DNA of 64,000 bases from Marinobacter vulgaris (GCF_003344045.1 NZ_QFWX01000003.1:62001-126000); one strand, 5' to 3'. Counted from the stretch's first letter, positions 1 to 13,021 are shown. The notes: a model not told the origin generated them from the sequence alone. A program made the numbers and translations.

Positions 1-716
1 CCATGAGCCAGATGGTGGAAGCGGTTAACGAGGTGACAGAAAGCGCTCACAGGGTGTCCGACAGTGCCGGTACGGCAGAGGAGGATACCGAGAAAGGACG
101 GAAAGTGGTGGCGGATACTGTTGAGACCATTAACCGTCTCGCCACCGAAATTTCGGGCGCGGTCGAGGTGATTAATCGGGTCAACGCTGACAGCGATAAC
201 ATCAGCCAGGTGTTGGTGGAAATCAAGGCGATTGCGGAACAGACCAACCTGCTGGCGCTGAATGCTGCCATAGAAGCAGCACGTGCCGGGGAGCAGGGTC
301 GTGGTTTCGCGGTCGTTGCAGACGAGGTGCGTTCACTGTCTCAGCGCACTCACAAGTCTACGGAAGAAATCGAGGGCATGATTTCTCGTCTGCAAAATGG
401 CGTTAAAGACGCGGTAGCAGCCATGACCAACAGCCATGAGGTAACCGAGACCACAGTCAGGAAATCGTCAGAAGTCACGGAAGCACTGGACCGGATTGCG
501 CAGGGCATTTCCACCATCGTGGATATGAGCCACCAGATTGCCCAGGCCGCCGAGGAGCAGTCTGCAGTCGCGAAGAACGTGAACACCAACGTTGAGCAGA
601 TCAGCGTGCTGGGCCGTAAAACCGCGGGTAACGCCGAAGAGACCCTGGCTTCTTCCCGCGAAATGTCCCAACTGACTGCTTCGCTGCAGCGGCTTGTGGA
701 AGCCTTCAGGGTCTGA
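1..716 (+). CDS. Methyl-accepting chemotaxis protein, C-terminal part (5' end outside window)
   Basis: This is the cytoplasmic signalling end of a chemoreceptor. The frame is already open at the left edge, so the ligand-binding, membrane and HAMP parts lie outside the window. Visible is a long Ala/Glu/Ser/Thr-rich helical coiled coil containing the highly conserved receptor hairpin tip, [20 protein letters not shown], followed by [15 protein letters not shown]. This tip contacts CheA and CheW in the receptor array. Gln/Glu-rich methylation-type helices flank it. The sensed ligand cannot be told. A perfect 12-bp hairpin lies just after the stop. The next gene converges from the other strand. 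Confidence 0.93.
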   Translation, partial: MSQMVEAVNEVTESAHRVSDSAGTAEEDTEKGRKVVADTVETINRLATEISGAVEVINRVNADSDNISQVLVEIKAIAEQTNLLALNAAIEAARAGEQGRGFAVVADEVRSLSQRTHKSTEEIEGMISRLQNGVKDAVAAMTNSHEVTETTVRKSSEVTEALDRIAQGISTIVDMSHQIAQAAEEQSAVAKNVNTNVEQISVLGRKTAGNAEETLASSREMSQLTASLQRLVEAFRV

Positions 717-722
717 AACACG

Positions 723-751
723 CCGGGCCTCCGGAACCGGAGGCCCGGGTT
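723..751. terminator. Bidirectional hairpin terminator between convergent genes
   Basis: A perfect 12-bp inverted repeat (CCGGGCCTCCGG at 723-734, its complement at 737-748) with a 2-base loop sits between the stop of the chemoreceptor (716) and the stop of the convergent adenosyltransferase gene (758). There is no strong T run, so termination is inferred from stem strength and position. Confidence 0.6.
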
Positions 752-757
752 ACAGGC

Positions 758-1315
758 TCACAGGCCTGATTTTTTCTGTTCCCACAAAATCTCTTCCCCG
801 TCATTGCGCCTGGCCAGACTGCGGGCAAACACGAATAACAGATCAGACAGCCGGTTCAGGTAATGCCTGGCGTCGGTATTGATGGAATCCTCATGGCTCA
901 GGGCCACAACCACGCGCTCGGCCCGGCGGCATACCGCGCGGGCCATATGGCACTGGGCCGCGGCGGGAGAGCCGCCGGGAAGGACAAAGTTCTTCAGCGG
1001 AGGCAGGTTTTCATTGTGGGTGTCCAGAGTCTGTTCCAGCCATTCGATGTGGTTGTCGCCGATGACCTTACTGCCGGGAATGGCAAACTCGCCCCCCAGA
1101 TCGAACAGGTGATGCTGGATCCGGCGCAGATTGTCCACCAGTTCATCGTTGCTATCCAGGCACTCAATCAGAAGCCCGATGTGACAGTTCAGCTCATCAG
1201 CGGTACCCATTGCTTCCACCCGCTGGGCATTCTTGGCAATGCGATTGCCGTCTGCCAGTCCGGTAGATCCGTCGTCTCCGGTACGTGTGTAGATTTTGGA
1301 AAGGCGATTGCCCAT
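758..1315 (-). CDS. Cob(I)yrinic acid a,c-diamide adenosyltransferase, PduO type
   Basis: The 185-residue protein matches the PduO-type ATP:corrinoid adenosyltransferase family, which transfers the adenosyl group of ATP to cob(I)alamin to make coenzyme B12. Family motifs are all present: the N-terminal ATP-binding TRTGDDGSTGL (residues 10-20), GTADELN (37-43), VLPGGSPAAA (111-120) and NRLSDLLF (154-161). Length is normal. Its ATG shares one base with the stop of the upstream panE-like gene (TGATG), so the two are translationally coupled and probably co-transcribed after valS. The names cobO, pduO and btuR are used inconsistently for this family, so no symbol is given. Confidence 0.92.
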   Translation of the reverse strand: MGNRLSKIYTRTGDDGSTGLADGNRIAKNAQRVEAMGTADELNCHIGLLIECLDSNDELVDNLRRIQHHLFDLGGEFAIPGSKVIGDNHIEWLEQTLDTHNENLPPLKNFVLPGGSPAAAQCHMARAVCRRAERVVVALSHEDSINTDARHYLNRLSDLLFVFARSLARRNDGEEILWEQKKSGL

Positions 1316-2304
1316 CAGGATACTCCCGGCTTGATGTGGTTGGTTGAACTTCCGGCCTTTGCACCAGCCGACAGTTGTTTTACCCGTTCTGTCAGCATTT
1401 GGTTCACCGGCACTTCAATTCCATGATCTTGTCCCCGGCGCGCAATATAGCCATTGATGAACTCTATCTCGGTGGTCCGGCCCTGTTGCCGGTCGCCCAG
1501 CATGGATGATGTGTTCTGCGCCGTGCGTCGGGCAACCGTTTCGATGCGCTCACGGATTGTGTCGGGAGCCAATGGCTGACAGTCTTCAGCACAGAGGACC
1601 GCCGCGATTTCGGCACACAGGCCATCTATGTGCTCCAGATAAAACCGATGGTTGAGGATGTCGCCATTGCGGCAATTGAGAATGGCGGTAAAGGCGTTGA
1701 TACCGGCATTGATCACCAGTTTGTTCCACAGCCTCTGATAAATGCTGGCTTCGCTATGGACCGTCAGGCCACTGCTCGCCAGGGCCCGCACCACGGCGTC
1801 CAGTAACGGTCTTGCACTGTCTGTGAGCGCGCCGATCCAGGTTTCCCCCCTGCCAGCATGAACGGTTTGGCCCGGCTCCGGTCGATTGGCGCCCTCGGTG
1901 GTGCTGGCGGCAAGAATCGGTCTGCGCGGCCAGCGTTCAGCGACTGCCTGCTGGCTTCCCATGCCGTTCTGGAAAAGCACGAGGGGGGTGCCCGAGGGTA
2001 TGTCGGGGAGGCGGGATTCAAGGGCGCGGAGCGTATCGCCGGCCTTGGTTGTGACCAGCAGCAAAGAGGGTTGGTCTATCGAGCTGGACAGCCAGGGAAT
2101 CTTAACCGACAGGGCAGAGCCATCGACCCTTTCAAGTCTGTAGCTTAGAGAGTCCCGGTCCGGTGCATCAGAGCCCTTGCGGGGCAAAAATGCCACCTTG
2201 TCGGCAGGCAGGTAGCCCGCCCACAACTGGCCGAGAGAACCGGCCCCGAGAATGGCAATAACTCCATTCCCGGGTAACGGTTGCTTCTCCTCGCGTCCGC
2301 TCAT
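1315..2304 (-). CDS. 2-dehydropantoate 2-reductase family protein (PanE/ApbA)
   Basis: A cytosolic NADPH-dependent reductase of the ketopantoate reductase family, which makes pantoate for coenzyme A synthesis. The Rossmann motif ILGAGSLG lies near residues 18-25. The C-terminal domain carries the LWNKLVINAGINAFTAI segment with the expected catalytic lysine, and the family signature SSMLGDRQQGR followed by TEIEFINGYI. I chose the ATG at 2304, five bases after the valS stop (2309). The frame stays open further upstream, but that part overlaps valS and looks non-native. Length is 329 residues. Gammaproteobacteria often carry several paralogues of this family, so panE function is likely but not certain. 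Confidence 0.82.
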   Translation of the reverse strand: MSGREEKQPLPGNGVIAILGAGSLGQLWAGYLPADKVAFLPRKGSDAPDRDSLSYRLERVDGSALSVKIPWLSSSIDQPSLLLVTTKAGDTLRALESRLPDIPSGTPLVLFQNGMGSQQAVAERWPRRPILAASTTEGANRPEPGQTVHAGRGETWIGALTDSARPLLDAVVRALASSGLTVHSEASIYQRLWNKLVINAGINAFTAILNCRNGDILNHRFYLEHIDGLCAEIAAVLCAEDCQPLAPDTIRERIETVARRTAQNTSSMLGDRQQGRTTEIEFINGYIARRGQDHGIEVPVNQMLTERVKQLSAGAKAGSSTNHIKPGVS

Positions 2305-2308
2305 GGGG

Positions 2309-5161
<2,853 letters not shown>

Positions 5162-5265
5162 GGGTTTCTACTGGTGACCGTTTGGTTGATTCACAAGGGA
5201 AATTTGAGACAGCCGATTATACATGGTCCGTTGGTTTGCGGCGAACCGGGGTGCAGGGGTATGGG

Positions 5266-5340
5266 GGTGGTGTTTATTTCCCGCCAGGAAAAGGTGTCTG
5301 AGCGAAGCGAGTTCTTTTCCCAAGGGAAATAAACACCACC
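5266..5340. repeat. Long nested hairpin (REP-like palindromic unit)
   Basis: The valS-holC gap (5162-5387) contains perfect 17-bp inverted arms, GGTGGTGTTTATTTCCC (5266-5282) and its complement (5324-5340). Nested inside are a second 7-bp arm pair, GGAAAAG and CTTTTCC, and a GAGCGAAGCGAG core. The transcript would fold into one long rod. There is no T run, and no second copy is visible in this window. It resembles repetitive extragenic palindromes or a bacterial inverted-repeat element more than an ordinary terminator. Confidence 0.75.
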
Positions 5341-5387
5341 ACCGCGCTCCTCCCCCAAACCAGCAGTCCTACAAAAGGCCCAAAACC

Positions 5388-5876
5388 TCACCGCTTCCTC
5401 TGATCATGCACCCGAGGCTCAATCCCCAGCGTACGCAGTTGCTTAAAGTGAGATCGTGCCTGTGTCAGAACCGTTTCATCGTTATGGGCAACCAACGCCA
5501 ACCGCTTGAACCGGTCCGCGTCCGCCGGCAGGGTGGCCGAGAGGATGATCACCGTATCCCAGTCCTCTGCCACCGGTGGGCAAAGCAATATACCAACCGG
5601 ATCGGTGCAGGTAGTGGCGGAATCGGGAACGATGCTGTGGGGAATGAAAGCGTCGGGGCTGAAGTTCCAGAGCAGGTCGTCCAGTTCCTGGGCGTGCTGC
5701 ATGGTGTCGCAGACGATGCCCACCCGGTCTCCCTGCTGTCGGGCCTTGGCCACCAGTTTGGCGGTGTGGAGGTTGCGTGCAGCAGGGGTGTTCTGAACGA
5801 GGATGTGGAACCAGTAAGCCTGGTTCCGTTCATCCTGTGCGCCCGGGTTTTGCGAGCGGGAGCTACTTTCCGGCAT
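5388..5876 (-). CDS. holC: DNA polymerase III subunit chi
   Basis: The chi subunit of the replicative polymerase clamp loader pairs with psi and binds single-strand DNA-binding protein. The protein (162 residues) shows the family pattern: an AYWFHILVQ-type start of the fold, ARNLHTAKLVAKARQQGDRVGI, then DTMQHAQELDDLLWNFSPDAFIPHS and DWDTVIILSATLPAD. The N-terminal ~18 residues are extra and low-complexity, so translation may begin later. The start overlaps the pepA stop by 14 bp, and pepA-holC-valS is a common gammaproteobacterial order. A 226-bp gap containing a hairpin separates it from valS. Confidence 0.9.
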   Translation of the reverse strand: MPESSSRSQNPGAQDERNQAYWFHILVQNTPAARNLHTAKLVAKARQQGDRVGIVCDTMQHAQELDDLLWNFSPDAFIPHSIVPDSATTCTDPVGILLCPPVAEDWDTVIILSATLPADADRFKRLALVAHNDETVLTQARSHFKQLRTLGIEPRVHDQRKR

Positions 5877-7356
5877 GGGACATCAGGTAGTCGACCAGCA
5901 TGGGTACCGGGCGACCGGTGGAGCCCTTGGCCTTGCCTGAGTTCCAGGCGGTGCCGGCGATGTCCAGGTGGGCCCAGCGGTAGTCTTTTGCAAACCGCGA
6001 CAGGAAGCAGGCAGCGGTGATGGTGCCGGCCGGGCGACCGCCGATGTTCTGCATGTCCGCGAAGTTGCTGTCGAGCTGGCTCTGGTATTCGTCCCACAGG
6101 GGCAGGCGCCAGGCGCGATCGCCGGCGCGCTCACCGGCGGCCAGCAGGTCGTTGGCCAGTTCGTCGTTGTTGCTCAGCAGGCCAGTGGCGTGGCTGCCCA
6201 ACGCAATGATGCAAGCGCCGGTCAGTGTCGCCATATCAACCACGACTTCCGGGTCGAACTTCTTGACGTAGGTGAGGGCATCGCACAGCACCAGGCGACC
6301 TTCGGCGTCGGTGTTGAGGATTTCGATGGTCTGGCCAGACATGGAGGTAACGATATCCCCCGGGCGTGTCGCAGTGCCACTGGGCATGTTTTCGGCGGCG
6401 GCGATGACGGCGACCACGTTGATCCTGGGCTTGGTTTCGGCGATCGTCTTCATGGCACCGAAAACGGCAGCGGCCCCGCCCATGTCGTACTTCATCTCAT
6501 CCATGCCTTCGCCAGGCTTGAGGCTGATGCCGCCGGTATCGAAGGTAATGCCTTTGCCCACGAGTACGTAGGGCTTGTCTTTTTCCTTGCCGCCACGATA
6601 CTCCATAACAATCAGCTTGGCGGGCTGGGCGCTGCCGGCAGATACGGAAAGCAGGCTATGCATGCCCAGCTTCTTCATCTGCTTCTCATCAAGCACTTCG
6701 GTCTTTATGACGTCGTTGTCTTTCGCCATCTGCTCGGCATGTTCGGCCAGCCAGGTGGGGTGACACACATTGGGTGGTGTGTTGCCCAGGTCACGGGTGA
6801 AGTTCATGCCACGGCCGGTAGCCAGGCCGAGGTTGAAGGCGTCTTTCAGTGACTTACCGGCGGAGGAGGCAGCAACTGTTACTTTGGCCAGTTTGCGGTC
6901 TGACAGTTTTTCGCTCTTGAATCCGCTGAAGCGGTAGAGCTGCTCTTCCAGAGTGCGGCCGATCAGGTTCAGGCGTGCCGCTTCCGAACTGGTGGCGTCA
7001 TCGCCGGTTACCAGGGTGTCGCCCAGGCCGACCAGGACGTGCTTCGAGGGGCCATCCTTGATCTGGCTGGCCATGGCAATCAGCGCCTTGCGGTAGTTGG
7101 CCGGCGTGCGGTCCTTATCTGAGCCGGTACCCACCACCAGCAGGCGCGACCAGGGTTGTCCGTCCAGGGGAACCAGCAGGGTGGTTGCATTCTTACCGGT
7201 GGCGTCCCCGTTTTTATGCAGGGTCTTGATCAGTCCGCCCAGGGCTTCGTTTGCCTGTGTGGTGGAGGCAGGCCAGTCGCCTTTCTCCGGCAGGGCGACA
7301 ACAAGGCAATCCGCTTTGGTATCGGCAATGGGCTTACTGCTCAGGGTAAAATTCAT
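5863..7356 (-). CDS. pepA: Cytosol (leucyl) aminopeptidase
   Basis: An M17-family metallo-aminopeptidase of 497 residues that releases N-terminal amino acids in the cytosol. In some enterobacteria the homologue also binds DNA. The M17 signature NTDAEGRL lies at about residue 348, and the metal/catalytic lysine segment VGKGITFDTGGISLKP is intact, as is DMGGAAAVFGAMK. I placed the start at the ATG at 7356 (MNFTLSSKPIAD), preceded by a GGGAGT ribosome binding site. The upstream in-frame extension lacks family resemblance. holC overlaps its 3' end. The gene diverges from lptF across a 207-bp promoter region. Confidence 0.97.
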   Translation of the reverse strand: MNFTLSSKPIADTKADCLVVALPEKGDWPASTTQANEALGGLIKTLHKNGDATGKNATTLLVPLDGQPWSRLLVVGTGSDKDRTPANYRKALIAMASQIKDGPSKHVLVGLGDTLVTGDDATSSEAARLNLIGRTLEEQLYRFSGFKSEKLSDRKLAKVTVAASSAGKSLKDAFNLGLATGRGMNFTRDLGNTPPNVCHPTWLAEHAEQMAKDNDVIKTEVLDEKQMKKLGMHSLLSVSAGSAQPAKLIVMEYRGGKEKDKPYVLVGKGITFDTGGISLKPGEGMDEMKYDMGGAAAVFGAMKTIAETKPRINVVAVIAAAENMPSGTATRPGDIVTSMSGQTIEILNTDAEGRLVLCDALTYVKKFDPEVVVDMATLTGACIIALGSHATGLLSNNDELANDLLAAGERAGDRAWRLPLWDEYQSQLDSNFADMQNIGGRPAGTITAACFLSRFAKDYRWAHLDIAGTAWNSGKAKGSTGRPVPMLVDYLMSHAGK

Positions 7357-7563
7357 GGCAACTCCCGTTGGTTGTTCTGATGGAGGACAGATCCCGGCCG
7401 GGTTTGCTGTCCGAATGGCTATAGCATTGGGGTTCGGGGTCAAATTATCAAGCGCTGACAGCTTGTTAACCCTGTGGCCTGTCATTCGGGTCCAAGGTTA
7501 CTTAGAATACGGCGAATCCCGATTTCCATCGACTCCGGTCGCATCCGGCTCTGAGAGACCGAA

Positions 7564-8667
7564 TTGAGCATCGTTTTCCGATACCTTACCCGCCAGGTGA
7601 TTGTCAGCATGCTTGCCGTTTCCGGCATTCTGCTGATGGTCTTCATGAGCGGCCGCTTCATCAAGTATCTGGCCGATGCCGCCGCTGGCGAACTGGCCGG
7701 CGATGTGCTGTTCCAGATTATGGCTTACCGTTTTCCCGGTTTCCTGGAACTGATCCTTCCGCTGGGCTTTTTTATCGGCATTCTTCTGGCATACGGGCGG
7801 ATGTATCTGGAAAGCGAGATGACAGTGCTGTTTGCCTGCGGGGTCAGTGAAAAGCAGTTACTGGGTAAAACCCTGATCGGCAGTATTCCGGTGATTCTGA
7901 CCGTGGGTGCCATGAGCCTCTACATATCGCCCTGGGGCATGAAACAGGTGGAAGGCATTTTCAATGAGCAGCGCCAGGCGACAGAGTTCGAAATGCTTGC
8001 CCCCGGGCGTTTTCAGTCCCTGTCTTCCGGGGGGCGAGTCACCTACACCGAAGGGTTGAGCGACGACAGGCGACGTCTTGAAGGCGTTTTTATCGCCGAG
8101 TACAACAAGAATGGCAAAGGCCTGTCGATTATCACCGCCCGCGAGGGGTCCCAGTTAATTGATGAAGAGACCGGCAGCCGGTTTCTGGTTCTCGAAGACG
8201 GTGCCCGATTCGAGGGCATCCCCGGTCGTCTTGATTACGACGTGACCGGTTTCGACGCCTACGGCTTGAAAATTCGCAGCGGTGACGCCGGGGACAAGGA
8301 GCTGGAAGAGGGGCTGAGCACCATGGATCTGATGGCGTCGGATAACCCGGAGCACCGCGCCATGCTGCACTGGCGATTCACCCTGCCGCTGATCGTGCCG
8401 ATCGTGACCCTGTTGGGTGTTCGGCTCAGCCGCGTGAACCCGCGGCAGGGGCGATTTTTCCATCTGCTTCCGGCAATGCTGGTCTATATCACCTATCTTG
8501 GCCTGCTTATTGTCGCCCGTGACGCACTGGAAAACGAAAAGGTGCCGGAGTGGATTGGCTTGCTCTGGGTTCACGCCATCTTCCTGGTGCTCGGACTCTG
8601 GCTGCAATTCGGCCCCGCCTGGCTTTATCGCAGGCGCCTGATTCGGGAGGGCCGTACCCGTGCGTAA
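7564..8667 (+). CDS. lptF: LPS export ABC transporter permease LptF
   Basis: Inner-membrane permease of the LptB2FG complex that extracts lipopolysaccharide and passes it to LptC. The 367-residue protein has the family layout: N-terminal membrane helices (FRYLTRQVIVSMLAVSGILLMVF), the cytoplasmic coupling segment near GRMYLESEMTVLFACG, a large periplasmic domain (about 125-265) and three C-terminal helices. The start is a TTG preceded by a GAGAGA purine stretch; no better in-frame ATG fits the family N-terminus. It overlaps lptG by 8 bp. The order pepA/lptF-lptG is standard in gammaproteobacteria. Confidence 0.95.
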   Translation: MSIVFRYLTRQVIVSMLAVSGILLMVFMSGRFIKYLADAAAGELAGDVLFQIMAYRFPGFLELILPLGFFIGILLAYGRMYLESEMTVLFACGVSEKQLLGKTLIGSIPVILTVGAMSLYISPWGMKQVEGIFNEQRQATEFEMLAPGRFQSLSSGGRVTYTEGLSDDRRRLEGVFIAEYNKNGKGLSIITAREGSQLIDEETGSRFLVLEDGARFEGIPGRLDYDVTGFDAYGLKIRSGDAGDKELEEGLSTMDLMASDNPEHRAMLHWRFTLPLIVPIVTLLGVRLSRVNPRQGRFFHLLPAMLVYITYLGLLIVARDALENEKVPEWIGLLWVHAIFLVLGLWLQFGPAWLYRRRLIREGRTRA

Positions 8668-9721
8668 GATCGACCGTTATGTGATGAGCACGGTAGGCGG
8701 CGCCATGTTCCTGGTGATGCTGGTGGTGTTGTCCCTGGATCTGATTTTCGCATTTATTGCCGAGCTGGATGACGCCGAAAACGATTACCAGATGCTGCAG
8801 GCCCTGGCGTACGTATTTTTGACGCTGCCCCGCCGTATTTACGACTATCTGCCGCTCGGTGCGTTCATGGGATGCCTAGTCGGGCTGGGGTCCATGGCCA
8901 GTTCCTCTGAACTGACGGTTATCCGTGCCGCCGGCGTATCCCTGAAGCGTATTGTCTGGTCGGCCATGAAACCGACCCTGGTGATCGTACTGATCGGCGT
9001 ATTGATCGGCGAATACGTTGCGCCCCCGGCGGAGCGGATGGCCCAGAGCCAGAAAGCGATGGCCCAGGGAGCGGGAGAAAATGTGACGTCGGCATCGGGT
9101 ATCTGGCACCGGGAAGGTGAAGTCTTCATGCATCTGAACGCCGTTCAGCCCAACGGGGTGCTGCACGGAGTATCGCTGTTTCGTTTTGATGACGAGCGCT
9201 GGCTGGTGTCTGTCACCTTTGCTGAGAGGGGCATCTATCAGGGTGATGACTGGTTGCTGGAAAATGTCACCACTACCAGGCTGAGTGACGATGGAGCCAC
9301 CCAGGAAAAACACCAGGCGCTGCGCTGGCAGACCGGTCTGTCGCCGGATGTGCTCAGCGTGCTGATTGTGAAGCCGGAGGACCTGTCTATCTCCGGCCTC
9401 TATACCTATGCCAGCTACCTGGGAGAGCAGGGGCTGAATGCCGCCAACTACTGGCTGGCTTTCTGGAAGAAAGTGCTCATGCCGCTGGGTACAGCGGTGA
9501 TGGTACTGGTGGCCATTTCGTTTGTGTTCGGTCCCCTCAGGTCGGTAACCATGGGTTTCCGGGTGTTTACCGGCCTGATTGTCGGGTTGTTGTTCAAATA
9601 CATGCAGGATCTGCTGGGGCCCATGAGCCTTGTTTTCGGCTTCAATCCGGTACTGGCGATTATCCTGCCAATCGCCATTAATGCAGCGGTTGGTGCGGTG
9701 CTTATGCGACGGGCAGGGTAA
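8660..9721 (+). CDS. lptG: LPS export ABC transporter permease LptG
   Basis: Second permease of the LPS extraction complex and partner of LptF. The 353-residue protein starts at a GTG inside the end of lptF and begins RKIDRYV, as in LptG. It has N-terminal helices, the SSELTVIRAAGVSLKRIV coupling region, a periplasmic beta domain (about 130-260) and C-terminal helices with VLVAISFVFGPLRSVTMG, a strongly conserved LptG stretch. The 3' end is 2 bp from the convergent RDD gene. Confidence 0.95.
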   Translation: MRKIDRYVMSTVGGAMFLVMLVVLSLDLIFAFIAELDDAENDYQMLQALAYVFLTLPRRIYDYLPLGAFMGCLVGLGSMASSSELTVIRAAGVSLKRIVWSAMKPTLVIVLIGVLIGEYVAPPAERMAQSQKAMAQGAGENVTSASGIWHREGEVFMHLNAVQPNGVLHGVSLFRFDDERWLVSVTFAERGIYQGDDWLLENVTTTRLSDDGATQEKHQALRWQTGLSPDVLSVLIVKPEDLSISGLYTYASYLGEQGLNAANYWLAFWKKVLMPLGTAVMVLVAISFVFGPLRSVTMGFRVFTGLIVGLLFKYMQDLLGPMSLVFGFNPVLAIILPIAINAAVGAVLMRRAG

Positions 9722-9723
9722 CG

Positions 9724-10260
9724 CTATTTGCCGGAATCTTTCGGCACCGATGCAACGATACTGCCGGATGCGCGGTCTGTCAGGGACAGGCCGTTAATGG
9801 GGTAGAATAGCGCGATGATCGCCGGGATGGTCACGAAAAGAGTAGCGGCGTTGAGGTAATAGGCCCCCAGCAGGGCAACGAACAGAATCGCGGCTGCGGC
9901 CACATAGCGTTTCAGTGCCTGTGTCCAGGACACCGATGTGCCGTCCAGGTTTTCAATGCGAATGCGCCATACCTGCATGCCCAGCGTCTGGCCATTCCTC
10001 GTCCAGAAGTAACCGAAAAACAGATACAGTGTCAGGAACAGTACAAACGTGAGTATCGGGTCCGCATCCAAAGTGCCGGCCTCCGCCATTTCCTCGTACT
10101 TGTCCCAGCCGGTAAACCAGCCCGCAACAAGTGTATAGGCCCAGGTCGTCACCAGCAGTACGGCAACGCTGATCAGTGCATCGTAAATCACAGCCACGAG
10201 TCGCTTGATGAACGGAGCAGGCGGTAACAGTTCATCAGCGGTGTGAAAGCGGCGGGGCAT
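9724..10260 (-). CDS. RDD family membrane protein
   Basis: A 178-residue inner-membrane protein with the RDD domain: the opening FIKRLVAVIYDALI carries the Arg and Asp for which the family is named, followed by three or four hydrophobic helices and a NGQTLGMQVWRIRI segment. A good AGGAGA ribosome binding site precedes the ATG. Function is poorly known; some members act in sodium or osmotic tolerance. In Marinobacter and Pseudomonas relatives an RDD gene commonly lies beside lptFG, as here (convergent, 2-bp gap). Confidence 0.85.
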   Translation of the reverse strand: MPRRFHTADELLPPAPFIKRLVAVIYDALISVAVLLVTTWAYTLVAGWFTGWDKYEEMAEAGTLDADPILTFVLFLTLYLFFGYFWTRNGQTLGMQVWRIRIENLDGTSVSWTQALKRYVAAAAILFVALLGAYYLNAATLFVTIPAIIALFYPINGLSLTDRASGSIVASVPKDSGK

Positions 10261-10390
10261 GGTGTCTCCTGTGATGTTTCACGTTTTTCCTGTTCTCGGC
10301 GTGTGCTAGAGTAGCGGATTTGCACTCGCATGTAAGTATGTGTCTTTTAACGTGCACCCGAAGGGGTTTATACAAGGGTATCAAAGGGCT

Positions 10391-13021
10391 ATGAAAACCG
10401 CAGAGTTGCGACAGGCATTTCTCGATTACTTCAAGCAGCAGGGCCATACCATCGTACCGAGCAGCTCGCTGGTGCCGGCCGATGACCCGACGCTGTTGTT
10501 TACGAACGCGGGAATGAACCAGTTCAAGGATGTGTTTCTGGGCCGTGAAAAGCGTGACTACACCCGCGCGACCACGTCGCAAAAATGCGTTCGTGCGGGC
10601 GGCAAGCACAACGACCTGGAAAACGTGGGTTACACCGCGCGCCACCACACCTTTTTCGAGATGCTGGGCAATTTTAGCTTCGGTGACTACTTCAAGCGTG
10701 AAGCCATCAACTTTGCCTGGACCTTTCTGACCGGTGAAAACTGGCTGAATCTGCCAAAAGAAAAACTGTGGGTGACCGTTTACGCCTCTGACGATGAGGC
10801 CTTTGATATCTGGAACCAGGAAATCGGCGTTCCGGCTGACCGTATTGTGCGTATTGGTGACAACAAGGGCGCCCCTTACGCCTCCGATAACTTCTGGCAG
10901 ATGGGTGACACCGGCCCCTGTGGTCCCTGTACTGAAATTTTCTACGACCATGGTCCGGAAGTTGCCGGTGGTCCTCCCGGTAGCCCGGAAGAAGACGGCG
11001 ACCGCTACATCGAAATCTGGAACGTGGTGTTCATGCAGTACAACCGCCAGGCGGACGGGGAAATGCTGCCGCTGCCGAAGCCGTCGGTGGATACCGGCAT
11101 GGGGCTTGAGCGTATCACCGCGGTGCTGCAAGGGGTTCACAGCAATTACGAAATCGACCTGATGCAAGACCTGCTGAATGCAGCTTCTGACATTCTCGGT
11201 GGCGTGAACACCACTGAAGCCTCACTGCGGGTGGTGGCGGACCACATTCGCTCCTGCGCCTTCCTGATTTCCGATGGGGTGATGCCATCCAATGAGGGGC
11301 GGGGCTTCGTGTTGCGCCGGATCATTCGCCGGGCCGCGCGCCATGGTAATAAACTGGGTGCAACCGGTGCCTTCTTCTACAAGCTGACCGGGGCCCTGGT
11401 GGAATTGATGGGCGATGCCTATCCGCAACTGGTCAGCAGCCGCAAACAGATAGAAAAAGTACTGCTGCAGGAAGAAGAGCAGTTTGCCAAGACCCTGGAT
11501 AAAGGTCTGCGCCTGCTGGAGCAGGACATCGCCGGGCTCGCGGGTTCCGAGATTCCGGGTGAAACCATTTTTGCTCTTTATGACACTTACGGTTTCCCGG
11601 TGGACCTGACCAATGATATCGCCCGCGAGCGTGGTCTGACCCTGGACTATAAAGGTTATGAAAAGGCGATGGAGCGTCAGCGCGAGCGCGCCCGTGCCGC
11701 CAGCAAGTTCGGTATGGATTACAACGCCGCCGGCCTGAATATTGAGGGTTCCACGGAATTCACCGGTTACGAGCATATCGACGGCCATGAAACCATTCGC
11801 ACCGTGCTTGTTGATGGCGCCGAGAAAAATGCCCAGGCCGGCGAGGAAGCGGTGGTGGTGCTGGAGCGCACGCCGTTTTATGCGGAATCCGGCGGTCAGG
11901 TGGGCGATACCGGCCTGCTGACCTGGAGCGGCGGACGTTTCAAGGTCACCGATACCCAGAAGGAAGGCAACAACCACCTCCATATCGGCACTGTGATTGA
12001 GGGTGAGCTGTTTCCCGGCCTGGAAGTGGATGCCCGCATCGACCATGCCCGGCGCGAACGTACAAAAAAGAACCACTCGGCCACGCACCTTATGCATGCA
12101 GCCTTGCGCAGGGTGCTCGGTGAGCATGTTACCCAGAAAGGGTCGCTGGTAGATCCGGACAAGTTGCGTTTCGACTTTTCCCACTTCGAACCGGTAACAC
12201 CGGAGCAGTTGCGGGAAATCGAGCACCAGGTGAATCAGCAGATTCTGGACAATACCCCGGTCCAGACCGAAATCACCGACATGGAACAGGCCCAGGAGAA
12301 GGGTGCCATGGCGCTGTTCGGTGAAAAGTACGGGGATACCGTCAGAGTGCTGAGCATGGGCTCCGATGATTATTCCGTGGAACTCTGCGGTGGTACCCAT
12401 GTCGCGCGCACCGGTGACATCGGCCTGTTTCGCATTACTTCGGAAAGCGGTATTTCCTCTGGCGTTCGCCGGATTGAGGCGGTGACAGGTTTTGGCGCCC
12501 TGGAGTGGGTCGAGGAGACCGAGCAGGCCCTGCGAGAGGTGTCGAAGCTGGTAAAAGGCTCCCGTGAGTCGCTGGTGGAGAAGGTTCAGCAAACCCTGGA
12601 CCGCAACCGCCAGCTTGAGAAAGAGATCAATGCGCTTCAGGCAAAACTGGCAAGCTCTGCCGGAACTGATCTGGCCGGTTCTGCCGTGGATATTGGCGGC
12701 CTGAAAGTGGTTGCTTCAGAAATGCAGGGCGCGGATCGCAAGGCGCTTATGGAAACTGCGGACCAGCTCAAGAATAAGCTCGGCGAGGGCGTTGTGGTGT
12801 TGGCCAGTGTTGAAGACGGTAAGGTGACCCTGGTGGCAGGAGTGACCAAGTCGGCGACTGGCAGGATCAAGGCCGGTGACCTGATGAAGCATCTGGCGGC
12901 CCAGGTTGATGGCAAGGGCGGTGGCCGTCCGGATATGGCCCAGGGCGGCGGCAATGACCCCTCTAAGTTGGCGGATGCCCTGGCCGGTGTCCCCGCCTGG
13001 GTCGAGAAAAATATTGCATAG
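10391..13021 (+). CDS. alaS: Alanyl-tRNA synthetase
   Basis: Class II synthetase that charges tRNA-Ala, 876 residues from the ATG at 10391 ([14 protein letters not shown]). A GTG 51 bp upstream is in frame but adds sequence not typical of AlaRS. The catalytic domain shows [19 protein letters not shown] and GMGLERI (about 235). The editing domain carries the zinc/tRNA-binding HSATHLMH (about 562) and CGGTHV (about 666) motifs. The C-Ala oligomerisation domain ends with the glycine-rich [14 protein letters not shown]. lysC follows after about 100 bp, with csrA downstream, the order known from many gammaproteobacteria. Confidence 0.99.
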   Translation: MKTAELRQAFLDYFKQQGHTIVPSSSLVPADDPTLLFTNAGMNQFKDVFLGREKRDYTRATTSQKCVRAGGKHNDLENVGYTARHHTFFEMLGNFSFGDYFKREAINFAWTFLTGENWLNLPKEKLWVTVYASDDEAFDIWNQEIGVPADRIVRIGDNKGAPYASDNFWQMGDTGPCGPCTEIFYDHGPEVAGGPPGSPEEDGDRYIEIWNVVFMQYNRQADGEMLPLPKPSVDTGMGLERITAVLQGVHSNYEIDLMQDLLNAASDILGGVNTTEASLRVVADHIRSCAFLISDGVMPSNEGRGFVLRRIIRRAARHGNKLGATGAFFYKLTGALVELMGDAYPQLVSSRKQIEKVLLQEEEQFAKTLDKGLRLLEQDIAGLAGSEIPGETIFALYDTYGFPVDLTNDIARERGLTLDYKGYEKAMERQRERARAASKFGMDYNAAGLNIEGSTEFTGYEHIDGHETIRTVLVDGAEKNAQAGEEAVVVLERTPFYAESGGQVGDTGLLTWSGGRFKVTDTQKEGNNHLHIGTVIEGELFPGLEVDARIDHARRERTKKNHSATHLMHAALRRVLGEHVTQKGSLVDPDKLRFDFSHFEPVTPEQLREIEHQVNQQILDNTPVQTEITDMEQAQEKGAMALFGEKYGDTVRVLSMGSDDYSVELCGGTHVARTGDIGLFRITSESGISSGVRRIEAVTGFGALEWVEETEQALREVSKLVKGSRESLVEKVQQTLDRNRQLEKEINALQAKLASSAGTDLAGSAVDIGGLKVVASEMQGADRKALMETADQLKNKLGEGVVVLASVEDGKVTLVAGVTKSATGRIKAGDLMKHLAAQVDGKGGGRPDMAQGGGNDPSKLADALAGVPAWVEKNIA

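Noticed and set aside
11222..12592. 456-codon minus-strand frame opposite alaS
   Set aside because: Antisense shadow of a conserved gene with no domain.
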